Source: Nanobdellota archaeon
Lineage (GTDB): Archaea > Nanobdellota > Nanobdellia > Woesearchaeales > GW2011-AR15
Assembly (NCBI GenBank): GCA_018815145.1
Contig: JAHIYL010000164.1
Location: 1-13,738 of the forward strand
Reading direction: 5' to 3'
Length of the DNA stretch: 13,738 nt
Of this stretch, positions 7,594-13,738 are shown in pieces. The notes below the pieces were generated by a model. It searched no databases. It worked only from the letters and a program-made list of their open reading frames with translations, and had not been told where the DNA came from. Made by a program: the position numbers and the translations under genes. Every line of letters starts with the position of its first letter. The stretch's first letter is position 1.

Positions 7594-7624
7594 CTTGCTT
7601 GTGATAAATCCATTTTGACAAAAG

Positions 7625-7634
7625 ATTTATAAAT
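7625..7634. promoter_or_regulatory. Palindromic, potentially bidirectional TATA box
   Basis: ATTTATAAAT is a perfect palindrome. On the plus strand it lies about 51 nt before the first RHH gene, which predicts a leader of about 25 nt carrying the GAGGTG ribosome binding site. On the minus strand it lies about 40 nt before the 464-aa gene, which predicts a leader of about 14 nt. The purine-rich CAAAAG upstream on the plus side looks like a better BRE, so the plus direction is favoured. Confidence 0.6.
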
Positions 7635-7638
7635 ATCA

Positions 7639-7668
7639 ACACTTTTGTGTGTATTAACACAATTGTGT
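7639..7668. promoter_or_regulatory. Tandem operator of the toxin-antitoxin operon
   Basis: There are two inverted repeats with identical arms: ACAC-TTTT-GTGT (7639-7650) and ACAC-AATT-GTGT (7657-7668). Their centres are 18 bp apart. They sit between the TATA box and the ribosome binding site, over the predicted transcription start. RHH antitoxins typically bind tandem short palindromes and repress their own operon. Autoregulation here is an inference from position and symmetry. Confidence 0.6.
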
Positions 7669-7674
7669 GAGGTG
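7669..7674 (+). promoter_or_regulatory. Ribosome binding site of the first RHH gene
   Basis: GAGGTG lies 6 nt before ATG 7681 and matches the archaeal GGAGGTGAT consensus. It supports the start of a 48-aa reading frame that would otherwise be easy to miss. Confidence 0.7.
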
Positions 7675-7680
7675 TAAAAT

Positions 7681-7827
7681 ATGGAACGATTTACAATATC
7701 TGTATCAAAAGAGTTTAAGGAAAAACTGGATAGGCATCCTGACATCAACTGGCCTGAAGTGATGAAACAAGGCATTATAAAAAAGCTTGAGACACTGGAA
7801 AGACTGCATGCAAAAGGTGAACTATAA
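7681..7827 (+). CDS. 48-aa ribbon-helix-helix DNA-binding protein (antitoxin-like)
   Basis: A 48-aa protein beginning MERFTISVSKEFKEKLDRHP, followed by INWPEVMKQGIIKKLE and a short tail. This is the ribbon-helix-helix layout: beta strand RFTISVS, helix A EFKEKLD, turn INWPEV, helix B MKQGIIKKLETLERL. Archaeal antitoxins of this class usually read INWSEV..A. The start is supported by GAGGTG 6 nt upstream. The TAA is followed directly by the next gene's ATG with no gap, and GGTGA inside this gene (7816-7820) serves as the next gene's ribosome binding site. It is partly similar to the next protein (shared K..LD..P..NW.EV core), so the two look like diverged copies. Likely role: DNA-binding autorepressor of the operon (inferred). 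Confidence 0.8.
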   Translation: MERFTISVSKEFKEKLDRHPDINWPEVMKQGIIKKLETLERLHAKGEL

Positions 7828-8127
7828 ATGGTCAGTGTAATTGCACCATTGGAATCTGGACTAAAACAAAGACTCGATAAATTTCCCTGGGTCAATTGGT
7901 CAGAAGTTGCCAGGTTTGAAGTAAATAAGCGTAGGATATTTGAGGAATATCTTAAATCAAGGAAATTATCACAAGAAGACCAGGATTTCTGTGATGAAAT
8001 TGACTGGCATCCTGTTGATGAACTGGAATTAAAAGAAGAGTTTGTTGAAAAACTAAAAAAGCTTGCACAAAAACCACACGTAAAAATGGATCTGAAAAAG
8101 CTTGATAAATTACTTGGGTTAAGATGA
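7828..8127 (+). CDS. RHH-type antitoxin of an archaeal RelE system
   Basis: 99-aa protein. Residues 12-36 hold the RHH helices (LKQRLDKFPWVNWSEVARFEV). The rest is an acidic-to-basic helical tail with KLSQEDQDFCDEIDWHPVDE and ELKEEFVEKLKKL, the region expected to wrap and neutralise the toxin. This layout (FPWVNWSEVA plus DxIDWHPVDEL plus LKEEFVEKL) is, from memory, typical of archaeal antitoxins encoded just before RelE-family toxins. The beta-strand end (MVSVIAPLESG) is less typical of a DNA-binding ribbon than that of the preceding 48-aa protein. ATG 7828 has GGTGA 7 nt upstream. The last 4 bp overlap the toxin start (ATGA, 8124-8127), implying translational coupling. Confidence 0.88.
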   Translation: MVSVIAPLESGLKQRLDKFPWVNWSEVARFEVNKRRIFEEYLKSRKLSQEDQDFCDEIDWHPVDELELKEEFVEKLKKLAQKPHVKMDLKKLDKLLGLR

Positions 8128-8393
8128 GTTTTTCGTTTGAGATAACTGAAAAGCTTCAAAAAAAGCTCAATAAATTGGCAAAAAGAGATTTTAATCTTGC
8201 TTTTAAGGTAAGAAAAAAGATTTCTCAAATCATTAGCCTTAATCACGATACCATTAATCATCTCAAAAATCTCAAAGGAAGTATGAGCCATCTCAAAAGA
8301 GTCCATATAGGAAGCTTTGTACTTCTTTTCTATGTTAAAGAAGATACTATCTACTTTGAAGACTTTGTCCATCATGACCAAGCCTACACTTGA
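8124..8393 (+). CDS. RelE/ParE-superfamily toxin
   Basis: 89-aa basic protein with the RelE-fold pattern: MSFSFEITEKLQKKLNKLAK (strand 1 then helix 1), a second helix FKVRKKISQIIS, HLKNLKG at 46-52, the core strands KRVHIGSFVLLFYV (58-71), and a C-terminal FVHHDQAY (81-88). HLKNLKG, KRVHIG and HHD..Y are characteristic of archaeal RelE toxins, which cleave mRNA in the ribosomal A site; the conserved basic and His/Tyr residues are likely catalytic. Length is normal. Its ATG overlaps the antitoxin stop by 4 bp. It ends 20 bp before the end of the convergent giant gene. An intact toxin implies a functional module, though activity is inferred. Confidence 0.88.
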   Translation: MSFSFEITEKLQKKLNKLAKRDFNLAFKVRKKISQIISLNHDTINHLKNLKGSMSHLKRVHIGSFVLLFYVKEDTIYFEDFVHHDQAYT

Positions 8394-8398
8394 CATTT

Positions 8399-8420
8399 TA
8401 CAATTCTTTTTTCTCATGTT
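8399..8420. repeat. Direct repeat flanking the toxin-antitoxin cassette, copy 2
   Basis: The 22 bp match 7572-7593 at 20 positions; the 14-bp core is at 8407-8420. This copy covers the stop codon (8414-8416) of the minus-strand giant gene. On the minus strand it even reads ATG AGA AAA AA, the start of the 464-aa gene, shared with the giant's TGA. Confidence 0.75.
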
Positions 8421-11400
8421 GTATCCTGCCCTATTATATATACTGTCACATCTTTTGTCCCGGGCGGCTCCTGCGATGGCACCCAGAGCCTGAAATCTAT
8501 TTCGCATGTATCGGCAGCGTCACTGTAATTTAGGAATCCGACAGCAGTCTTGTTCTGGGATCCGATAAGTGAAAGATTTGTCCATGAAGTTGTGCTTTCT
8601 GTCCAGTTGAATGAGTTTGCTTCTGTAGTGTCATTGTCTATCTTGAACTGGAAATATTCAGTGTCTGCTCCGACAGATGAGAACAGGCTCTGGTTTATCG
8701 ATATCCATGTTATGTTTGCAAATACATTACCATCATTCCTTACAACCATAGGAGACGGAGGTGAAGTATCAGTATCATTTGTTCCATTCACTTCCATTGA
8801 ACCAAAGGAAACCTCGCTTTGAGTGAGTGTTAGTATGATAACTGGTTCCATTGTAAAATTCCATTTATCTGACCATTCACTATATTCTGTACCATCATAT
8901 GCACGGACCTGCCAATAATATACTTCTCCGAAACATAGTTCACTGGTTGGTGTGTAGTTCAATGATGTTAGGTTTCCGATTACCCCGACATCCGGGCAGA
9001 CAGCTGAAGTGATGTTTATTGTGAAATTGACCGGATCATTGTCAGCATCTGTCACATTCTGCCATATGAATAACGGTGGATTTGCCCAGATTGTCTCATT
9101 GCCGTTTGTGGGGGAAGTAAGAGTGACCTTTGGAGGGGGAGAGTTTGTTGTTGTTATTGTCACTGCTGTCGAATTCTTTGTGATTCCATCCTGATAACCA
9201 TCGTTAGGAGTGACAGAGCAAAGCCATTCATCGTTTGTTGATGTTTCATTACTTACCAATATTTGTGAGTTGTGGCCGGAAAGCCCTGCTTGGTAGTTTG
9301 CTTGTACTTGTTCTGGAGTCAGTGTAAAATTATAAATCTTAATTTCATCAAGCCTTCCAATAAAATCATTATTATTAGCGGGCCAGTTACCAATATGAAG
9401 ATCATCTGATGAAGTATTTATGCTTGTGAAAGTATCTGTATCCGAACTATTTTCAGCACCATTTATATAACAAGAATGGTCTCCGCTTTTTACTGTAAAT
9501 ACATAATGCTGCCATGTATTATTTTCTATTGAGTTAGTTGCACAATAAATATATTTTGTTCCTTCATCAGTTAATAGAGCTACATAGTTTCTACCATTGT
9601 TCTCTTGCGAATATAATTTGAATTGGGACAGTATTCCAAGAATAAGTGGATAAGAGGGTGCAACCTGAGTAGAACTATGCCATTCCCAAAATTCTATTGA
9701 TAATTCTTGAGTAAGATTGAATACATCTGAATGAGGAATAACTATACGCTGATTTTCTTCAAACTCATAAGCCCCTCCAATTTGACCTCCAGTCCTGTTC
9801 CAGGTTGCACCGATGACAGTACCATTATTTCCATAACCTGAATAATCCTTTGTATACGTTGAGTTAGAGCCTCCTTCAAAAGGCATATATAATACTGTTA
9901 TCGATTCATTATTCTTGTACCAGTTCGTAATATTAACGACATTATGCCCATCTCCATCCACAACATTGTTCCAGTTGCATGTTAAATTACTGGTGACATT
10001 AGGCGAAGCAGGTGTTATTGTTGGTGCATCATGCGTAGGGATAGAGTTCTGGATTGTTAATTTGCTGGAATTATATCCATCTGAATAATCCTCCCCATCA
10101 TAAGCCCTTACTGTACAGTTCCATGTCTCATTAAAAGTTGTATTGCCTGATCCTAAAGTTGTAATAACCGTATTTGTATTGTTAGCAACTTCTGTTTTGT
10201 TGCCTGATATTGCTAGAACAGAGTTATTATACCACCAGTATTCGATTGTCAATGTTGTATTCTCTGCATCAAGGATAGTTGCATTACACTCTATGTTTGA
10301 AGAGGTATTAGCGGTTGTTGGATTGAATGACAGCGCTGTCACTTCAGGTGCATTATTTGATAAAATTGTCACAGCACTGGAATTCTTTGTCAACCCGTCA
10401 CTATAGCCGTCATTCGGCGTGACCGAACAGAGCCATTCTTCACCTAGTGTGGTTTCATTGTTTACCAAGACTTGCGAATTAAGACCGGAAAGACCTACCT
10501 GGTAATTGGTCATAACTTGATCTGGAGTTAAGGCAAAATCATATATTTTTAGTTCATCAATTTTCCCCATGAATTCCCAAGTACCGGTGTTATGTGCACC
10601 TATTGAAAATGGATTAGTAGAAGAGTTTCTTTCACTAATAATAATATCATCAGTTACATTGATTTCACCGTTTATCATACAGTAAGCATTTGTTGGTCGA
10701 ACAATAAATGCGTAGTGCTGCCATTCATTATAGGCAATTGAGTTTGATGAACATCTTATTGTTTCGTCGCCCCCGGGAGTATTTATCGTAAATCCCATTG
10801 ATTCTGTGGAATTTCTTATGTTAATTTGATAACCAGGGTATTTATATATAATTCTTGGCCAATTATTATTTTGAGGTCCATCTACATATATCCAGAATTC
10901 TGCTGTTGTGTTACCAGAAAGATTCAAACTTTGGGAGTGCGAAAGTAAAATGTAATCACCACTTCCATCAAACTCATATGCCCCTCCGATCTTCCCTCCT
11001 GTTCTGTTCCAGGTTGCACTAACAACAGTTCCATTGTTTCCATATCCAGAGTAATCAGTAGCATTGTTTTCCTCATTGCCGTTGCCTTCGAAGGGCATGT
11101 AAAGCACAGTTATCGATTTGTTATTCTTATACCAGTTAGTGATATTGGTCACTGCATCTCCATTTACATCAGTAACATTGAAATTGCATGTCAAGTTCTG
11201 AGTTGTTAATGGTGATGCCGGTGTTATGACTGGATCATCCACCCATGTCGGCGCATTATTTGATAAAATTGTCACAGCACTGGAATTCTTTGTCAACCCG
11301 TCACTATAGCCGTCATTCGGCGTGACCGAACAGAGCCATTGGTCATTTAGGGATGTCTCATCAGACACAATTTTGTAAGAAGATAAACTAGAAGATTCTG

Positions 11401-13738
11401 CTTCATAATATAAAAGGATCTGTTGTTCAGTTAGAGAATTATTGAATATCCTAATTTCATCAATTTCACCATGCCACCAGTTACCCCCATTGTATGCTCT
11501 TCCGATATGCCAGTCCATATCCAAAACCTGTGCATTTATTGTCTGGGAAGCTGGTGTCTCCTCGACTCCGTTGATCCATAACCTCAATGTAGTGCTGTTC
11601 CAGGTAAAAGCAATATTGTTCCATCCGGTGCCAAAATCAAAGCCACTTATAGAGAATCCATTTGAGGTTGCCCCATTACTTATCCTCGCTCTAAGTGTCC
11701 TGGCAGCATTTGTGCCGTACCAATCAAGATATGCTGCCTGACCTCCTGCGCTTCCGTTCACTGTCTTTGCCAAAATTCCTCTATACTTTGTCGTAGCATC
11801 ATCAGAAGGATAGCTCCTATATGATTTCAGCCAGAGAATAATAGTCCCTGTATTTGTCAAATCAAGGCTTTGATCACGTCCAGCATTAATATAATTACCA
11901 TTACCATTGAAAACATAGTCTCCTCCTATTATGCCTCCCGTCCTGTTCCATGTCGCACCAGTAACAGTACCATTGTTTCCATATCCAGAGTAATCAACTG
12001 CAGTATTTGCTTCATTTCCATTCACTCCCTCAAACGGCATATACAATCTGTAGATTGATTCATTGTCCTTGTACCAGTTTGTGATATTGACAACATTGTG
12101 CCCATCTGCATCTACAAGATTGTTCCAGTTGCAGGTCAGGTTGCTTGCGATTTTAGGATAGGCCGGTATTATTGTGGGCGCATCCTGTGTAGGGACTGAA
12201 TTCTGGATAGTGATTGCCTCAGAAGCATATTCTAAAGAATAATCAGTCCCATCATAAGCTCTCACTGTACAGTTCCATGTCTCATTGAATGTGGTGTTGA
12301 GATAGCCAAGTGTTGATATGACTGTGTTCACGTCCTTTGACACCCCTGTCTTATTGCCCCAGAGCCAGAGAACAGAATTATTGTACCAATAGTATTCAAC
12401 ATCCAGTGTTGAGTTCTCTGTATCTGTGACTGTTGCATTGCAGTTCAAAGCATTAGTTGTGTTGGCTGTTGTTGGTGAGATTGATATTGATGACACTGAT
12501 GGCACGCTGTTAGAAACAATTGTCACAGCTGTGGAATTCTTTGTCAATCCATCTGCATACCCGTCGTTCGGTGTGACTTCGCAGATCCATTCTTCATTAA
12601 GAGAGGTTTCATTGGAGACAAGTATTGTGGGATTATGGCCGGATAGGCCTGACTGATAATTAGCTTGTATTTGTTCTGGTGAGAGTGAATAATTATAGAT
12701 TTTGACTTCATCAATTGTACCATTGAAACTATTGCTTGCACCTGTTTGCAGAGTACCAATTGTTATATTTTCACTATCAATCCATGTCTGCGAGGAGGTA
12801 TCTGTATAATTCAATAAACCTTCATAATATAGTTTGTATGTTGATCCATTCCTTGTTACAACCATATGATGCCATTCATTTAGTGAAGGATCTAATTCTG
12901 CACCTGAGAATACATAGTCTGCAGCACTTTCACCCATGTGTAAATAAATCTTACTTCCAGAACTAGAATAATAGAATTCCCAATCCATATCTTCAAATGC
13001 TACTCTTTTTGATATGAAAGCTGGAAAAGCTGTATGATCCCATGATTTTGAATAGAACCATAATTCAATTGAGAAATTACTATTGCTTGTACCCACACTA
13101 CTGGAATCTGGTATTTCTATATATGTAGCTCCTACGCTAAATTCATATGCACCTCCAATCTGGCCTCCTGTTCTATTCCAAGTTGCACTTCCTATAACCA
13201 TACCATCATTTCCATATCCTGAATAATCTTTTGTATATGTTGAATTAGAACCGCCTTCAAACGGCATATACAATAGAGTGATAGATTCATTGTTCTTATA
13301 CCACACTGTGATGTTTGTTATATTATCACCATTCGGATCTGTTACGTTGTAGTTGCAGGTGAGGTTCTGGGTTGTCAATGGTGATGCCGGTGAAATCACA
13401 GGATAATCAACCCAGGTTGGTGCTGTCGGACCCGGAAGTATTGTCACTGCACTCGAATTCTTTGTTGTCCCATCATCGTATCCGTCATTTGGCGTGACCT
13501 CGCAAAGCCACTCATCATTTACTGAGGTTTCATTACTTACAATTATTTGTGGATTATGTCCTGCAAGGCCTGCCAGGTAGTTCTGGTATATCTGGTCTGC
13601 TGAAAGGGCTTCATGATAAACCTTGACTTCATCTATCGGGCCATCATGAGATCCCTGAAGTGCATGTCCTAAAAATATATAATCAGCATTTGCCTGATTG
13701 GAATGAGTGCTGTCATCCTGGTATGTGCCAATTGCAGT
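8414..13738 (-). CDS. Giant LamG / Ig-like repeat surface protein (5' end beyond window)
   Basis: The frame is open from the window edge (13738) to TGA at 8414-8416, giving 1774 codons visible; the true start is outside. An apparent GTG start at 13445-13447 is only an internal Val (AVTIL). Four complete LamG (concanavalin-like) domains begin at LYMPFEG..., near 13267, 12040, 11098 and 9886, and end at DEVKIYN..L.PEQI; the tail of a fifth lies at 13738-13560. They alternate with Ig-like modules carrying Cys pairs (LTCN..., W.C.VTPNDGY.DG.TKNS.AVTI). An Fn3-like domain (about 9140-8840) and a final beta-rich domain (LTLTQSEVSFGSMEVNG...) close the protein. N-x-S/T sequons are very dense, suggesting heavy N-glycosylation. 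No C-terminal membrane helix is visible. LamG domains typically bind glycans or proteins, so an adhesin or cell-surface layer role is likely (inferred). Confidence 0.9.
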   Translation of the reverse strand, partial: TAIGTYQDDSTHSNQANADYIFLGHALQGSHDGPIDEVKVYHEALSADQIYQNYLAGLAGHNPQIIVSNETSVNDEWLCEVTPNDGYDDGTTKNSSAVTILPGPTAPTWVDYPVISPASPLTTQNLTCNYNVTDPNGDNITNITVWYKNNESITLLYMPFEGGSNSTYTKDYSGYGNDGMVIGSATWNRTGGQIGGAYEFSVGATYIEIPDSSSVGTSNSNFSIELWFYSKSWDHTAFPAFISKRVAFEDMDWEFYYSSSGSKIYLHMGESAADYVFSGAELDPSLNEWHHMVVTRNGSTYKLYYEGLLNYTDTSSQTWIDSENITIGTLQTGASNSFNGTIDEVKIYNYSLSPEQIQANYQSGLSGHNPTILVSNETSLNEEWICEVTPNDGYADGLTKNSTAVTIVSNSVPSVSSISISPTTANTTNALNCNATVTDTENSTLDVEYYWYNNSVLWLWGNKTGVSKDVNTVISTLGYLNTTFNETWNCTVRAYDGTDYSLEYASEAITIQNSVPTQDAPTIIPAYPKIASNLTCNWNNLVDADGHNVVNITNWYKDNESIYRLYMPFEGVNGNEANTAVDYSGYGNNGTVTGATWNRTGGIIGGDYVFNGNGNYINAGRDQSLDLTNTGTIILWLKSYRSYPSDDATTKYRGILAKTVNGSAGGQAAYLDWYGTNAARTLRARISNGATSNGFSISGFDFGTGWNNIAFTWNSTTLRLWINGVEETPASQTINAQVLDMDWHIGRAYNGGNWWHGEIDEIRIFNNSLTEQQILLYYEAESSSLSSYKIVSDETSLNDQWLCSVTPNDGYSDGLTKNSSAVTILSNNAPTWVDDPVITPASPLTTQNLTCNFNVTDVNGDAVTNITNWYKNNKSITVLYMPFEGNGNEENNATDYSGYGNNGTVVSATWNRTGGKIGGAYEFDGSGDYILLSHSQSLNLSGNTTAEFWIYVDGPQNNNWPRIIYKYPGYQINIRNSTESMGFTINTPGGDETIRCSSNSIAYNEWQHYAFIVRPTNAYCMINGEINVTDDIIISERNSSTNPFSIGAHNTGTWEFMGKIDELKIYDFALTPDQVMTNYQVGLSGLNSQVLVNNETTLGEEWLCSVTPNDGYSDGLTKNSSAVTILSNNAPEVTALSFNPTTANTSSNIECNATILDAENTTLTIEYWWYNNSVLAISGNKTEVANNTNTVITTLGSGNTTFNETWNCTVRAYDGEDYSDGYNSSKLTIQNSIPTHDAPTITPASPNVTSNLTCNWNNVVDGDGHNVVNITNWYKNNESITVLYMPFEGGSNSTYTKDYSGYGNNGTVIGATWNRTGGQIGGAYEFEENQRIVIPHSDVFNLTQELSIEFWEWHSSTQVAPSYPLILGILSQFKLYSQENNGRNYVALLTDEGTKYIYCATNSIENNTWQHYVFTVKSGDHSCYINGAENSSDTDTFTSINTSSDDLHIGNWPANNNDFIGRLDEIKIYNFTLTPEQVQANYQAGLSGHNSQILVSNETSTNDEWLCSVTPNDGYQDGITKNSTAVTITTTNSPPPKVTLTSPTNGNETIWANPPLFIWQNVTDADNDPVNFTINITSAVCPDVGVIGNLTSLNYTPTSELCFGEVYYWQVRAYDGTEYSEWSDKWNFTMEPVIILTLTQSEVSFGSMEVNGTNDTDTSPPSPMVVRNDGNVFANITWISINQSLFSSVGADTEYFQFKIDNDTTEANSFNWTESTTSWTNLSLIGSQNKTAVGFLNYSDAADTCEIDFRLWVPSQEPPGTKDVTVYIIGQDTT
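9140..11251 (-). repeat. Super-repeat unit 2 of the giant gene
   Basis: It repeats the module order of unit 1: PTWVDDPVI, LamG, Ig with YWWYNNSVL and NETWNCTVRAYDG, SIPTHDAPTI Ig, LamG. The end near 9140 is approximate, where the PPPKVTLTSP Fn3-like region takes over. Confidence 0.7.
10350..10437 (-). repeat. 88-bp perfect direct repeat within the giant gene, copy 1
   Basis: Identical base for base to 11253-11340, including synonymous positions. It encodes the linker WLCSVTPNDGYSDGLTKNSS followed by AVTILSNNA. The copies are 903 bp apart, an exact multiple of three. Confidence 0.9.
11252..13420 (-). repeat. Super-repeat unit 1 of the giant gene (Ig-LamG-Ig-Ig-LamG-linker)
   Basis: Unit 1 runs from PTWVDYPVI at 13420 to the next PTWVDDPVI at 11251, a period of 2169 bp or 723 codons. 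It holds PTWVD-Ig, LamG, an Ig module with YYWYNNSVL and NETWNCTVRAYDG, a SVPTQDAPTI Ig module, and a second LamG. Confidence 0.75.
11253..11340 (-). repeat. 88-bp perfect direct repeat within the giant gene, copy 2
   Basis: Identical base for base to 10350-10437. The related linkers near 9139, 12500 and 13437 encode similar peptides but differ at many bases, so this pair is unusually recent or gene-converted. Confidence 0.9.

Noticed and set aside
7587..7613. Eight-codon upstream frame (MDLSQART) ending in ATGA overlap with the 464-aa gene
   Set aside because: The predicted transcription start from the TATA box (about 7604) lies downstream of its ATG, so it would not be transcribed whole.
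7594..8398. Transposon-like terminal inverted repeats inside the flanking direct repeats
   Set aside because: Comparing both inner ends showed no convincing inverted match, and there is no transposase in the cassette.
7587..8507. 306-codon open frame on the minus strand opposite the toxin-antitoxin genes
   Set aside because: It is Ser/Phe-rich as expected from antisense of Lys/Glu-rich coding sequence, has no recognisable domain, and overlaps three well-supported plus-strand genes.
8414..13738. CRISPR array or simple tandem repeats in the giant gene
   Set aside because: The repeats are coding, in frame, hundreds of bases apart and of protein-domain size; there are no short regular repeat-spacer units.

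Overview
The window reads as part of an archaeal genome. TATA-box-like promoters sit where archaeal promoters should (about 26 nt before the start codons of purH and purF), the toxin-antitoxin genes are of archaeal ribbon-helix-helix/RelE type, ribosome binding sites match the archaeal GGAGGTGAT pattern, and there is a giant LamG/Ig-like surface protein of the sort common in DPANN-type archaea (Woesearchaeota/Pacearchaeota and relatives). The exact lineage is an inference; no rRNA or tRNA gene is present to settle it.

Layout. (1) 1-6145, plus strand: a purine biosynthesis region with purB, purH and purF, encoding AMP/SAICAR lyase, the last two steps to IMP, and the first committed step. Between purB and purH lie three small genes unrelated to purine synthesis: a zinc-ribbon protein, a stand-alone integrase-like core-binding (SAM-like) domain protein, and a four-helix membrane protein. 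Between purH and purF lies a GC-rich, highly self-complementary 96-bp element bounded by a perfect 11-bp inverted repeat that abuts the purF TATA box. (2) 6196-7590, minus strand: a secreted, membrane-anchored Ig-like protein with a small cytoplasmic helical tail. (3) 7594-8406, plus strand: a compact three-gene toxin-antitoxin cassette (48-aa RHH protein, 99-aa RHH antitoxin, RelE-type toxin) with its own promoter, a tandem operator and a strong ribosome binding site. (4) 8414-13738, minus strand: a giant modular surface protein (at least 1774 aa visible, start beyond the window) built of LamG and Ig-like domains in a ~2.16-kb super-repeat.

The main discovery candidate is the junction of parts 2-4. 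The toxin-antitoxin cassette is flanked by a 22-bp direct repeat (20/22 identical, 14 bp perfect). One copy spans the start codon of the 464-aa protein and the other spans the stop codon of the giant protein. Removing one repeat plus the cassette would leave the two minus-strand genes joined by an ATGA stop/start overlap. This looks like a toxin-antitoxin module inserted exactly at the junction of a two-gene surface-protein operon. A palindromic TATA box inside the cassette could now serve both directions.

The second candidate is the structured GC-rich element before purF, which matches no element I recognise.
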